NCBI GenBank assembly: GCA_030150505.1
Contig: JASLFS010000068.1
Coordinates: 1-64,000 of the forward strand
Reading direction: 5' to 3'
DNA from: Vitreoscilla sp.
GTDB taxonomy: Bacteria; Pseudomonadota; Gammaproteobacteria; Burkholderiales; Neisseriaceae
DNA: 64,000 nucleotides
Below, piece by piece: positions 32,849 through 41,334 of the stretch. A model generated the notes under the pieces. It was not told the origin of the DNA. It made no database searches and worked only from the letters and a program-made list of their open reading frames with translations. The translations under genes and the position numbers were made by a program. How positions within the stretch are numbered: the first letter of the stretch is position 1; each line of letters opens with the position of its first letter.

Positions 32849-34096
32849 ATGACGAAACTGAATGAAAAAAATCAAATGTTACACATGGAAAATGTATGCT
32901 TAGCTGAACTTGCAAAAACATATAGCACGCCATTGTATGTTTACAGTGAGGCTGCGTTAACACAAGCTTATCAAGCGTATGAGCAAGCTTTTGGTCATTT
33001 AAATACATTGGTTTGTTATGCAGTTAAAGCCAATGGCAACCTAAGTGTGCTAAAACACTTTGCTAAACTAGGTACAGGTTTTGATATTGTTTCTGGTGGA
33101 GAATTAGAGCGCGTACTTGCTGCTGGCGGTGATGCCAATAAAACCATTTTTTCTGGTGTGGCAAAAAGCGAAGAAGAAATAGCTTACGCATTAGAAGTTG
33201 GCGTGCGTTGTTTTAATGTTGAATCAATCAATGAACTTGATCGCATTAATCAGGTAGCTGAAGCATTGGGGAAAAAAGCACCGATTTCATTGCGTATTAA
33301 TCCAGATGTTGACCCAAAAACCCATCCTTATATTTCAACAGGTTTAAAAGCCAATAAATTTGGTATTGCTTTTGATGATGCATTAGGTGCTTATGCTTAT
33401 GCACAGCAATTGCCATACTTAAATATTATCGGTATTGACTGCCATATTGGTTCTCAATTAACTGATTTATCACCATTAATTGAAGCATTTGAGCGCTTGT
33501 TAGTGTTGATTGATGCCTTAAAAGCAGGTGGTATTGAGTTAATGCATGTTGATTTGGGTGGTGGTGTTGGTATTGTATATGATGATGAAGAAGTACCTGA
33601 TTTACATCATTACGCACAAGCCATTAGCGAAGGTTTGCAAAGCCGTGGATTATCGTTGGTATTAGAACCTGGTCGCAGTTTGGTTGGTAATGCTGGTGTC
33701 TTATTAACCAAAGTGGAGTTCATCAAAAGCAGCGAAGAGAAGAACTTTGTGATTGTTGATGGTGCCATGAATGATTTAATGCGCCCAGCTTTATATGATG
33801 CATATCATGCCATTACGCCTATTTTGCTTCGTGATGACGTGCAAAAAATAACAGCAGATGTGGTAGGTCCTGTTTGTGAAACTGGTGACTTCTTGGGTAA
33901 AAAACGTGAGTTGAGCGTGTTGGAAGGTGATATTCTTGCCGTGCAATCTGCAGGTGCTTACGCATTTTCAATGGCAAGTAATTACAATAGCCGCCCACGA
34001 GCTGCAGAAGTCATGGTTTCGGGAAGCGAGTATCGCCTGATTCGTGATAGAGAAACAGTGTCAGATTTATTGCGCTTAGAAAAAGAATGTTTATAA
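32849..34096 (+). CDS. lysA: Diaminopimelate decarboxylase
   Basis: A 415-residue PLP enzyme (fold type III) making L-lysine from meso-diaminopimelate. The PLP lysine is Lys60 in YAVKANGN; LDLGGGVGI-like HVDLGGGVGIVY, EPGRSLVGNAG and the active-site cysteine motif GPVCETGDFLG are present. It follows lptM by 14 bases and is followed by a strong terminator. Confidence 0.97.
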   Translation: MTKLNEKNQMLHMENVCLAELAKTYSTPLYVYSEAALTQAYQAYEQAFGHLNTLVCYAVKANGNLSVLKHFAKLGTGFDIVSGGELERVLAAGGDANKTIFSGVAKSEEEIAYALEVGVRCFNVESINELDRINQVAEALGKKAPISLRINPDVDPKTHPYISTGLKANKFGIAFDDALGAYAYAQQLPYLNIIGIDCHIGSQLTDLSPLIEAFERLLVLIDALKAGGIELMHVDLGGGVGIVYDDEEVPDLHHYAQAISEGLQSRGLSLVLEPGRSLVGNAGVLLTKVEFIKSSEEKNFVIVDGAMNDLMRPALYDAYHAITPILLRDDVQKITADVVGPVCETGDFLGKKRELSVLEGDILAVQSAGAYAFSMASNYNSRPRAAEVMVSGSEYRLIRDRETVSDLLRLEKECL

Positions 34097-34117
34097 TTTT
34101 CTGATGATAAACGATAT

Positions 34118-34147
34118 AACCCAGATAATCATTATCTGGGTTTTTTA
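34118..34147 (+). terminator. Terminator of lptM-lysA
   Basis: AACCCAGATAAT and ATTATCTGGGTT form a 12-pair stem around a single-base gap (the tip opens to make the loop), followed by six T. Confidence 0.88.
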
Positions 34148-34189
34148 TTGATTGAATCCATTATTTTTTGAAAATTTAAAAAATTTATT

Positions 34190-34220
34190 TTGTTTAAATA
34201 TAGTATAGGGTAGTATACTA
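34190..34220 (+). promoter_or_regulatory. frmR promoter with overlapping FrmR operator
   Basis: TTGTTT (34190-34195), 18 bases, TATACT (34214-34219). TAGTATAGGGTAGTATACTA (34201-34220) overlaps the -10 and ends in the palindrome TAGTATACTA. It resembles the E. coli frmRAB operator, recalled as a GC-run flanked by TATAGTATA. Repression in the absence of formaldehyde is the expected behaviour. Confidence 0.6.
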
Positions 34221-34252
34221 TTGTGGTTATTTAACGAACTGGTTAAGTATTT

Positions 34253-34528
34253 ATGCCAAAGCAAGTTGAAGATAAAAAAAGAATTTTGACACGTGTTCGA
34301 CGCATTAAAGGACAAACGCAAGCCATTGAAACAGCATTGGAAAATGGTGTGGATTGTGGTGCTATTTTGCAGCAAATTTGTTCTGTGCGTGGAGCAGTGA
34401 ACGGGTTAATGAATGAGCTTTTAGAAGTTCATTTGAAAGATACCTTGGTTTCTGGTGAAACATCAGAAGAAGAACGCAGTTTAGAATTGGTCGAAGTTTC
34501 GAAAATTCTAAAATCATATTTGAAATAA
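34253..34528 (+). CDS. frmR: Formaldehyde-responsive repressor FrmR (CsoR/RcnR family)
   Basis: A 91-residue all-helical repressor. Residues Pro2, Cys35 and His60 match those described for FrmR, in which formaldehyde cross-links Pro2 to Cys35 of the neighbouring subunit and releases DNA; RVRRIKGQTQAIE and ILQQICSVRGAVNGLMNELLE are family segments. An extra Cys43 is present. The context with adhC and fghA strongly supports formaldehyde rather than copper or nickel sensing. Confidence 0.93.
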   Translation: MPKQVEDKKRILTRVRRIKGQTQAIETALENGVDCGAILQQICSVRGAVNGLMNELLEVHLKDTLVSGETSEEERSLELVEVSKILKSYLK

Positions 34529-34549
34529 ATGTTTAACGGGAGATATCCG

Positions 34550-35662
34550 ATGAAATCACGCGCAGCTGTTGCATTTGGTCCAGGCGAACCACTGAAAATT
34601 GTTGAAGTGGATGTTGAGCCACCAAAAAAAGGTGAAGTATTAATTAAAATTTCGCATACAGGTGTTTGTCATACTGATGCATTTACATTGTCAGGTGATG
34701 ACCCTGAAGGTGTTTTTCCTGCGATTTTAGGTCATGAAGGCGCTGGTGTGGTGGTTGAAGTGGGCGAAGGTGTTACTTCAGTAAAACCGGGTGATCATGT
34801 TATTCCACTTTATACTGCAGAGTGTGGCGAGTGTTTGTTCTGTCAGTCAGGAAAAACGAATTTGTGTACTTCTGTTCGTGCAACACAAGGCAAAGGTTTA
34901 ATGCCTGATGGCACAACACGTTTTTCTTACAATGGTCAGCCAATTTATCATTACATGGGCTGTTCAACATTCAGTGAATATACTGTTGTGGCTGAAGTAT
35001 CGTTGGCGAAAATTAATCCAGAAGCCAACCATGAGCAAGTGTGTTTGTTAGGCTGTGGTGTCACAACAGGCATTGGCGCCGTACACAATACAGCGAAGGT
35101 ACAAAAAGGCGATACGGTTGCTGTTTTTGGTTTGGGTGGAATTGGTTTAGCCGTTGTGCAAGGTGCTCGTCAAGCCAATGCTGGACGAATTATTGCCATT
35201 GATACTAATCCAGACAAATTTGCCTTAGCGAAAGAGTTTGGTGCAACTGATTGCATTAATCCAAAAGACTATGACAAGCCAATTCAAGAAGTGATTGTGG
35301 AAATGACAGGTTGGGGCGTAGACCACTCATTTGAATGTATTGGTAATGTGAATGTGATGCGTTCAGCATTAGAGTGCGCTCATCGTGGTTGGGGGCAGTC
35401 AGTTATTATTGGTGTTGCTGGTGCGGGACAAGAAATTTCAACACGTCCATTCCAATTGGTAACTGGTCGTAAGTGGATGGGTTCTGCATTTGGTGGTGTG
35501 AAAGGCCGTACACAATTACCAGGTATGGTTGAAGATGCGATGAAAGGTGATATTCAACTTGAGCCATTTGTAACGCATACCATGAAATTAGACGACATCA
35601 ATGAAGCTTTTGATTTGATGCATGAAGGTAAATCAATTCGCACAGTGATTCATTACGATTAA
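34550..35662 (+). CDS. adhC: S-(hydroxymethyl)glutathione dehydrogenase / class III alcohol dehydrogenase
   Basis: A 370-residue zinc dehydrogenase that oxidises S-hydroxymethylglutathione (formaldehyde plus glutathione) and can reduce S-nitrosoglutathione. Catalytic zinc ligands lie in HTGVCHTDAFTLSG and LGHEGAGVV; the structural zinc site is CGECLFCQSGKTNLC; the NAD motif is FGLGGIGLAV. The ATG at 34550 with GGGAG upstream is preferred over one at 34529. It follows frmR by 21 bases. Also called frmA. Confidence 0.96.
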   Translation: MKSRAAVAFGPGEPLKIVEVDVEPPKKGEVLIKISHTGVCHTDAFTLSGDDPEGVFPAILGHEGAGVVVEVGEGVTSVKPGDHVIPLYTAECGECLFCQSGKTNLCTSVRATQGKGLMPDGTTRFSYNGQPIYHYMGCSTFSEYTVVAEVSLAKINPEANHEQVCLLGCGVTTGIGAVHNTAKVQKGDTVAVFGLGGIGLAVVQGARQANAGRIIAIDTNPDKFALAKEFGATDCINPKDYDKPIQEVIVEMTGWGVDHSFECIGNVNVMRSALECAHRGWGQSVIIGVAGAGQEISTRPFQLVTGRKWMGSAFGGVKGRTQLPGMVEDAMKGDIQLEPFVTHTMKLDDINEAFDLMHEGKSIRTVIHYD

Positions 35663-35677
35663 TTTATTGTGTTAATG

Positions 35678-35711
35678 AATGCACGCTATTTTGCAATGAA
35701 TAGCGTGCATT
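35678..35711 (+). other. Strong hairpin between adhC and fghA
   Basis: AATGCACGCTATT and AATAGCGTGCATT form a 13-pair perfect stem around TTGCAATG. No T run follows, so within the operon it may protect the upstream mRNA or limit fghA expression rather than terminate. Confidence 0.5.
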
Positions 35712-35740
35712 AGATTGTTATTATTTTACTGGAGGAATAT

Positions 35741-36571
35741 ATGGAACGTATTGAACATCATGCAAGTTTTGGTGGTTGGCAAGATGTGTACCAACATCAA
35801 TCAAGTACTTTAAATTGCCAGATGAGATTTGCAGTATATTTGCCAGATTGCGCTGAAAATAAAAAATTACCTGTTTTGTATTGGTTATCAGGGCTAACTT
35901 GTAATGAACAAAATTTTATTACCAAAGCCAATGCACAGAAATATGCCGCAGAACATCAAGTGATTATTGTTGCGCCAGATACCAGCCCTCGAGGTGAAAA
36001 TGTTGCGAATGATGAGGCTTATGATTTAGGGCAAGGCGCAGGATTTTATTTGAATGCAACTCAAGCGCCTTGGAATGAGCATTTTCGTATGTATGATTAC
36101 ATCGTAGAAGAATTGCCAGCGCTGATTGAAGCCCATTTTCCTGCGAATGAAAAACGTGGCATTTTGGGACATTCAATGGGCGGACATGGTGCATTGATGA
36201 TTGCTTTGCGTAATGCTGAACGTTATCACAGCGTTTCTGCATTTGCTCCTATTACCGCTCCTTCATTGGTGCCTTGGGGACAAAAGGCATTTCAAGCTTA
36301 TTTGGGGGATAACCAAGAAGCATGGAAAAACTATGATGCGACAGAACTGGTTAAAAAAATGGGTAGCCAATTGCCTATTTTGATTGATCAAGGTGCTGGT
36401 GATGATTTCTTAGCCAATCAACTACAGCCAGAACATTTTGTGGTAGCTTGTCAGGAAAATGGTGTTGATTTGCAGTTAAATATGCGTGAAGGCTATGATC
36501 ATAGTTACTATTTTATTGCTAGCTTTATTGGAGAGCATATTGCTTTTCATGCGAAGCAATTGCATGCTTAA
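35741..36571 (+). CDS. fghA: S-formylglutathione hydrolase
   Basis: A 276-residue alpha/beta-hydrolase (esterase D family) that hydrolyses S-formylglutathione to formate and glutathione, the second step after AdhC. The nucleophile is the serine in GHSMGGHGA near residue 148; the catalytic Asp and His are expected in DQGAGDDFL and YDHSYYF. WLSGLTCNEQNFITKA is the family oxyanion region. GGAGG precedes the ATG. Known as frmB or estD in other organisms. Confidence 0.95.
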   Translation: MERIEHHASFGGWQDVYQHQSSTLNCQMRFAVYLPDCAENKKLPVLYWLSGLTCNEQNFITKANAQKYAAEHQVIIVAPDTSPRGENVANDEAYDLGQGAGFYLNATQAPWNEHFRMYDYIVEELPALIEAHFPANEKRGILGHSMGGHGALMIALRNAERYHSVSAFAPITAPSLVPWGQKAFQAYLGDNQEAWKNYDATELVKKMGSQLPILIDQGAGDDFLANQLQPEHFVVACQENGVDLQLNMREGYDHSYYFIASFIGEHIAFHAKQLHA

Positions 36572-36862
36572 TAGATTTATTCAGTAGATTTAATGGGTTA
36601 GCATTGCGTTAAGTATGTGTTAATCCAAATGGAATGAGCTTGAGTGTTTTCAATGATTGAGAAAATATTCAGGCTCAATTTTTATTGAATCTTTGGAATG
36701 TTTTAATCGGGATAATATTGAAATATTCCGGATTAATTTATCAAAAAAAGATCATTTAATTTTTAAAAATAATCTTAAAACATCGGTTATACTCTCATTT
36801 ACCAGTTCTTTTTAAAGCAATAGCTCTAAAGAAGAAATGTAATATTTAAAGAGGGGTTTAAC

Positions 36863-37510
36863 ATGAAAAAATTATTATTACCATTGTTATTGAGTGCATT
36901 GTTAGGTGCTTGCTCTGCAATGAATCCAATAACATTGACAAAATTTGATGCGACAAGTCAGATTGTGCAAGAAGATAATCGTGTCGTGGCTTATTTTGCT
37001 GGTACTGTTGAGGATATGGAATATTCACAAGAGCCAGTTGAAGATGGTTTTGTTCGTAAATTATTGGGTATGACCAAAGATGGTCGTCCAGTGGTACAAG
37101 ATTTTTGGGCGAAAAACAATCAAAAACAAATTGATCCTGTGGTGTTAAATAGCATGGAAGCTTTAACAAATCCAGAGTCTATTTACATTGATGGTTGGGT
37201 TACTTATTATCGTCAAGATGGCACGATGTCTGGTAGAGCATATATTGAGGATGGTTTAGTACAAGGCACGCGACTACTTTATTATCCAGATGGCTCGTTA
37301 TATTATGAGGCTCAAATCAAAGATAATGAAGAAGAGTCTGTTACTTATTACTACCCAAATGGCAAGAAAGCAGCGGCAGTTAATTATAATGAAGAAAGTG
37401 GTATGTACACTGAGGCTTGGGACGAAGACGGCCATTATGTTTATAGCTCTGATGAAGAGTTTGCTATCTTTGAAAAAATCAATGGGCTTTATCGCGGCGA
37501 AGAGAATTAA
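36863..37510 (+). CDS. Lipoprotein with YwqK/MORN-like repeats
   Basis: A 215-residue lipoprotein. The signal peptide ends at lipobox LGAC (Cys at about residue 17). Residues about 110-200 contain repeats of the type GWVTYYRQDGTMSGRAYIEDG, GTRLLYYPDGSLYYEAQ and VTYYYPNGKKAAAVNY, resembling the MORN-like YwqK repeat family. No function is established; some YwqK proteins are labelled antitoxins, but no toxin gene lies next to this one. GAGGGG gives a good ribosome binding site and a TATACT -10 candidate lies at 36788-36793. About 290 bp upstream hold no other gene. Confidence 0.8.
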   Translation: MKKLLLPLLLSALLGACSAMNPITLTKFDATSQIVQEDNRVVAYFAGTVEDMEYSQEPVEDGFVRKLLGMTKDGRPVVQDFWAKNNQKQIDPVVLNSMEALTNPESIYIDGWVTYYRQDGTMSGRAYIEDGLVQGTRLLYYPDGSLYYEAQIKDNEEESVTYYYPNGKKAAAVNYNEESGMYTEAWDEDGHYVYSSDEEFAIFEKINGLYRGEEN

Positions 37511-37578
37511 TTTACCAAAAAATTATTTGGTATAGTCATTTGCCAGTTATTAAGCTTTATGCTTAAATGGCACCACTA

Positions 37579-37670
37579 ACGAAACAGGAGTGCTGCAATC
37601 AGTAGGTTGATTGCGGCTGAGAGAGTACCTAGCACCCGAGGCGGATAATACCGACGTGGGAAGTTTCGGA
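37579..37670 (+). promoter_or_regulatory. TPP riboswitch (THI element)
   Basis: The conserved parts are in order: GGAGTGC (37587-37593), a P3-type hairpin GCAATCA/TGATTGC, GGCTGAGAGAGTACC, CACCCGAGGCGGATAATACCG, and CGTGGGAA. The closing stem P1 is CGAAAC with GTTTCG. It precedes thiC and should lower expression when thiamine pyrophosphate is abundant. Confidence 0.93.
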
Positions 37671-37689
37671 CAATTCATTTTTTTGATAA

Positions 37690-37714
37690 CCGTTATTACT
37701 GTGTGTAATAACGG
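37690..37714 (+). promoter_or_regulatory. Expression-platform hairpin between riboswitch and thiC
   Basis: CCGTTATTAC and GTAATAACGG form a perfect ten-pair stem around TGTGT, 20 bases after the TPP aptamer. No T run follows, so control may be at translation or through alternative pairing. The thiC AGGAG lies further on at about 37754. Confidence 0.5.
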
Positions 37715-37766
37715 GCTGTCCATATGCTGGCTTCTGTTTCGGATTTTGATAACAGGAGCTTTTTTT

Positions 37767-39647
37767 ATGGGCAAAACAACTGCTACCAAACCGAGCGAGT
37801 CACAAGCGTTAGATACATTAAGTCACGACTTGGAAATTCAATTCGCTTATCCTAATTCTAAAAAAATCTATGTGGAAGGTTCTCGTTCTGATATTCAAGT
37901 GCCATTGCGTGAGATTTATCAAGATGAAACCATTACAGCCACGGGAACAGAAAACAACCCACCGATTCCTGTTTATGATACTTCAGGACCGTATGGGGAC
38001 CCTGCTGCTAAAATCGATTTAAAACAAGGTTTACGTGATGTTCGTACTCAATGGGTTAATGAACGTGGCGATGTTGAGCGTTTATCTGGATTAAGTAGTG
38101 AATATGGTCTTGAGCGTTCTCATGACCCGAAAACGGCGCATTTGCGTTTTAATCAAATTACCCATCCTTTGAAAGCCAAAGCTGGAAAAAATGTGACACA
38201 AATGCATTATGCTCGCCAAGGCATTATTACCCCTGAAATGGAGTATGTTGCTATTCGAGAGCGAATGAAATTGGATGAGTTGCATAAGAATCCAGAATAT
38301 CAAATGCTATTAAAACAGCATCCTGGTTTTGATTTTGGTGCCAACTTGCCAAAACATCCTGATGATATTACGCCTGAATTTGTGCGCCAAGAAATTGCTG
38401 CTGGTCGTGCGATTATCCCTGCCAATATTAACCATCCTGAATTAGAGCCAATGATTATTGGTCGTAATTTCCGTGTGAAAATTAATGGTAACTTGGGTAA
38501 TTCTGCAGTGACATCTTCATTGACTGAAGAAGTCGAAAAAATGGTTTGGTCGCTTCGTTGGGGCGCAGATACCATTATGGATTTATCAACAGGTGAGCAC
38601 ATTCATGAAACACGAGAGTGGATTATTCGCAATTCACCTGTGCCAATTGGTACTGTTCCTATTTATCAAGCATTAGAAAAAGTAGGCGGTATTGCGGAAG
38701 ATTTAACATGGGAATTGTTCCGTGATACGTTAATTGAACAGGCTGAGCAAGGCGTTGATTACTTCACGATTCACGCTGGAGTGTTGTTGCGTTATGTTCC
38801 AATGACGGCGAAGCGATTAACAGGAATTGTTTCTCGTGGTGGCTCGATTATGGCGAAATGGTGTTTAGCACACCATCAAGAAAATTTCTTATATACGCAT
38901 TTTGATGACATTTGTGAAATCATGAAAGCTTATGATGTGTCATTCTCTTTGGGGGATGGATTACGTCCAGGTTGTTTGGCAGATTCAAATGATGAAGCGC
39001 AGTTTGGCGAATTGCATACTTTAGGTGAGTTGACTGCAAAAGCATGGAAACATGATGTGCAGGTGATGATTGAAGGTCCTGGTCATGTGCCATTGCAGCG
39101 TATTAAAGCCAATATGGATGAAGAGCTACAGCATTGCTTTGAAGCGCCATTTTATACGCTTGGGCCATTGGTAACTGATATTGCTCCTGGTTATGATCAC
39201 ATTACCAGTGGGATTGGCGCGGCGAATATTGGTTGGTATGGTACATCTATGCTTTGCTATGTAACGCCAAAAGAACATTTGGGTTTGCCTGATAAGGAAG
39301 ATGTGCGTACGGGCATTATTACTTATCGCATTGCTGCTCATGCAGCGGATTTGGCAAAAGGTTGGCCTGGTGCGCAGTTGCGTGATAATGCTTTGTCGAA
39401 AGCTCGTTTTGAGTTTCGTTGGCGAGATCAGTTCCGTTTGGGTTTAGACCCTGAGCGTGCGGAAAGTTACCATGATCAAACGTTGCCGGCAGAGGGCGCT
39501 AAAGTGGCTCATTTCTGTTCGATGTGTGGTCCTAAATTCTGTTCAATGAAGATTACGCAGGAAGTGCGTGATTATGCAGCGACTCAAGAAGCCATGCAGG
39601 AAAAATCAATTGAGTTCGTGAAATCAGGTAGTAAGATTTACAGTTAA
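37767..39647 (+). CDS. thiC: Phosphomethylpyrimidine synthase ThiC
   Basis: A 626-residue radical SAM enzyme converting aminoimidazole ribotide to the HMP-phosphate pyrimidine of thiamine. The cluster motif near the C-terminus is CSMCGPKFCSM (CX2CX4C). MHYARQGIITPEMEYVAIRE and EGPGHVPL are conserved. The ATG at 37767 with AGGAG upstream is the start; the frame is open through the riboswitch but that part is not coding. First gene of the thiamine operon. Confidence 0.97.
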   Translation: MGKTTATKPSESQALDTLSHDLEIQFAYPNSKKIYVEGSRSDIQVPLREIYQDETITATGTENNPPIPVYDTSGPYGDPAAKIDLKQGLRDVRTQWVNERGDVERLSGLSSEYGLERSHDPKTAHLRFNQITHPLKAKAGKNVTQMHYARQGIITPEMEYVAIRERMKLDELHKNPEYQMLLKQHPGFDFGANLPKHPDDITPEFVRQEIAAGRAIIPANINHPELEPMIIGRNFRVKINGNLGNSAVTSSLTEEVEKMVWSLRWGADTIMDLSTGEHIHETREWIIRNSPVPIGTVPIYQALEKVGGIAEDLTWELFRDTLIEQAEQGVDYFTIHAGVLLRYVPMTAKRLTGIVSRGGSIMAKWCLAHHQENFLYTHFDDICEIMKAYDVSFSLGDGLRPGCLADSNDEAQFGELHTLGELTAKAWKHDVQVMIEGPGHVPLQRIKANMDEELQHCFEAPFYTLGPLVTDIAPGYDHITSGIGAANIGWYGTSMLCYVTPKEHLGLPDKEDVRTGIITYRIAAHAADLAKGWPGAQLRDNALSKARFEFRWRDQFRLGLDPERAESYHDQTLPAEGAKVAHFCSMCGPKFCSMKITQEVRDYAATQEAMQEKSIEFVKSGSKIYS

Positions 39648-39732
39648 TTGTGTTTGAGGAGCATGTGCTTTACTTATAAGATATGCTAAGTATTTTGTTA
39701 GAATATTAGTATTTAAAAATTAGGGAAAGTAC

Positions 39733-40011
39733 ATGCTTAAGAAAAAGAAACAATCTGCTTCGCAGATTTGTCTTTCATTGGCATTTGTTGTTGCTGCCAT
39801 TGGAAGTTTGTTGATGACATTAAATTGGCAAGCTCAAAATATTGTTGCTTTTGCAGGTGTTTTGATTATGTTTTTGGCGGCAATTGTTGCCATTATTGGC
39901 GTGGCATTGGCGCTCAAAGAAAAAAATGGGCAATTGATTGTGAAAAATATCATTGTCATGATGTGGGCAGTATTATTACCTTTAATTTTATTGGTGCGTC
40001 AGGTCTCCTAA
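39733..40011 (+). CDS. Small hypothetical membrane protein in the thiamine operon
   Basis: A 92-residue protein, not recognised. A basic N-terminus (KKKKQ) is followed by three hydrophobic segments (about residues 12-32, 37-60 and 70-88). GGGAAAG is well placed before the ATG. It lies between thiC and thiO, 20 bases before thiO, so it is probably cotranscribed; a role in thiamine precursor uptake is only a guess. Confidence 0.72.
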   Translation: MLKKKKQSASQICLSLAFVVAAIGSLLMTLNWQAQNIVAFAGVLIMFLAAIVAIIGVALALKEKNGQLIVKNIIVMMWAVLLPLILLVRQVS

Positions 40012-40031
40012 TGTTTTCGGGAGCGTAAAGT

Positions 40032-41132
40032 ATGGAATTTTCTATTGTTGGTGGTGGCTTGTTGGGGCGGTTAATTGCATGGCAATTGGCACAGCAAGGC
40101 GCACAAGTTCATTTGTATGATAAGGCGGATAAAGAAGGCACTGCCGCAGCAGCGTATGTGGCAGCTGCTATGTTGGCACCTTTGGCTGAGGCGATTGAGT
40201 CAACACCGTTGGTCACTGATTTGGCTTGGCAAAGTTTATCGTTGTGGTCGAAGTGGATACCGCAGTTTTCTTCGCCAGTTTTTCATCAGCAAGCAGGTAG
40301 CTTGATTGTTTGGCACCAACAGGATAAGCCTTTGGCTATTGATTTTCAGCATCATTTGGAGCGTTGTCATGGCGTAAGCAGTGATGATTGGGGTGTGATT
40401 GATGGCTCAGTGGTGGGTGAGTTAGAGCCTCAGTTATCAGGTCGTTTTAGACAGGGTTTGTTATTGAAAACCGAAGGGCAGTTGGATAATCGACAAGTGC
40501 TGTTAGCTTTGGCTGAGATGCTTGAAGAGGCGGATGTACATTGCCATTGGCAGCAGGAAATTTCAGAACAGGATTTTGAGAACCTTGCTGGTGTTGTGAT
40601 TGATTGTCGTGGTGTTGGTGCAAAACAGGCTTGGCATCATATTATGGATGGTTCGCGTTTGCGTGGTATTCGTGGCGAAGTGGCTCGTGTTTATGCGCCT
40701 GAGGTGGTATTGAATCGTCCTGTTCGTTTATTGCATCCTCGTTATCCATTGTATATTGCACCTAAAGAAAATCATATTTTTGTGATTGGTGCTACGCAGC
40801 TGGAAAGTGAAGACGATGGTCCAGTTGCAGTTCGTTCTGGCTTGGAATTGTTATCGGCTTTATACGCTGTTCATCCGGCTTTTGGTGAAGCTCGAATATT
40901 AGAATTAGCCAGTGGGCTACGTCCAACATTGAGTCACCATGATCCAGAAATTCGTTATTTAAAAGATAGCCATGTTATCGAAGTAAATGGTTTATTCCGT
41001 CATGGTTTTATGATTGCACCGGCGGTGAGTCAAGCTGCAGTTCATTTAGCCATTATGGTTGCAAAAAAAATGGTATTACCAATGCAAGATGATGTGAGTG
41101 GTATGCCTTATCAGGTAATTGAGGGGGAGTGA
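40032..41132 (+). CDS. thiO: Glycine oxidase ThiO
   Basis: A 366-residue FAD-dependent amine oxidase of the DAO family that produces dehydroglycine for the thiazole of thiamine, using oxygen. The dinucleotide motif is IVGGGLLGRLIAWQLAQQGA at residues 5-24, with RGIRGEVARVYAPE and ASGLRPTLSHHDPEI further on. GGGAG precedes the ATG. Use of ThiO rather than ThiH fits an oxygen-using organism. The stop overlaps the thiS start (TGATG). Confidence 0.92.
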   Translation: MEFSIVGGGLLGRLIAWQLAQQGAQVHLYDKADKEGTAAAAYVAAAMLAPLAEAIESTPLVTDLAWQSLSLWSKWIPQFSSPVFHQQAGSLIVWHQQDKPLAIDFQHHLERCHGVSSDDWGVIDGSVVGELEPQLSGRFRQGLLLKTEGQLDNRQVLLALAEMLEEADVHCHWQQEISEQDFENLAGVVIDCRGVGAKQAWHHIMDGSRLRGIRGEVARVYAPEVVLNRPVRLLHPRYPLYIAPKENHIFVIGATQLESEDDGPVAVRSGLELLSALYAVHPAFGEARILELASGLRPTLSHHDPEIRYLKDSHVIEVNGLFRHGFMIAPAVSQAAVHLAIMVAKKMVLPMQDDVSGMPYQVIEGE

Positions 41133-41332
41133 TGAGTATTCAGATTGTGGTAAATGGGCAAAATTTTGAACTAAATGGGCAGTCTATTGCGGATGTGGTA
41201 GTACAAATGGAGCCAAATAAGCCTTTTGCTGTGGCTGTGAATACGCAGTTTGTTCCTAAAGGTAGTTATGAAACGGTGGTTTTGCAAGCAGGTGATGTGG
41301 TGGATATTGTTAATCCAATTGTGGGCGGTTAA
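41132..41332 (+). CDS. thiS: Sulfur carrier protein ThiS
   Basis: A 66-residue ubiquitin-like carrier ending in the obligatory GG (NPIVGG), whose C-terminus is thiocarboxylated to deliver sulfur to the thiazole. GAGGGGGAG precedes the ATG at 41132, which overlaps the thiO stop; a GTG one codon earlier is also in frame. Confidence 0.93.
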   Translation: MSIQIVVNGQNFELNGQSIADVVVQMEPNKPFAVAVNTQFVPKGSYETVVLQAGDVVDIVNPIVGG

Positions 41333-41334
41333 AG

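Noticed and set aside
34253..34375. Copper- or nickel-sensing CsoR/RcnR assignment for the small repressor
   Set aside because: The Pro2/Cys35/His60 set and the adhC-fghA context point to formaldehyde-sensing FrmR.
36863..37510. Antitoxin of a toxin-antitoxin pair (YwqK label)
   Set aside because: Lipoprotein signal peptide and no toxin gene next to it.
37611..37766. Extended ThiC N-terminus from the open frame beginning at 37611
   Set aside because: That stretch is the TPP riboswitch and leader; the ThiC family start and AGGAG site are at 37767.
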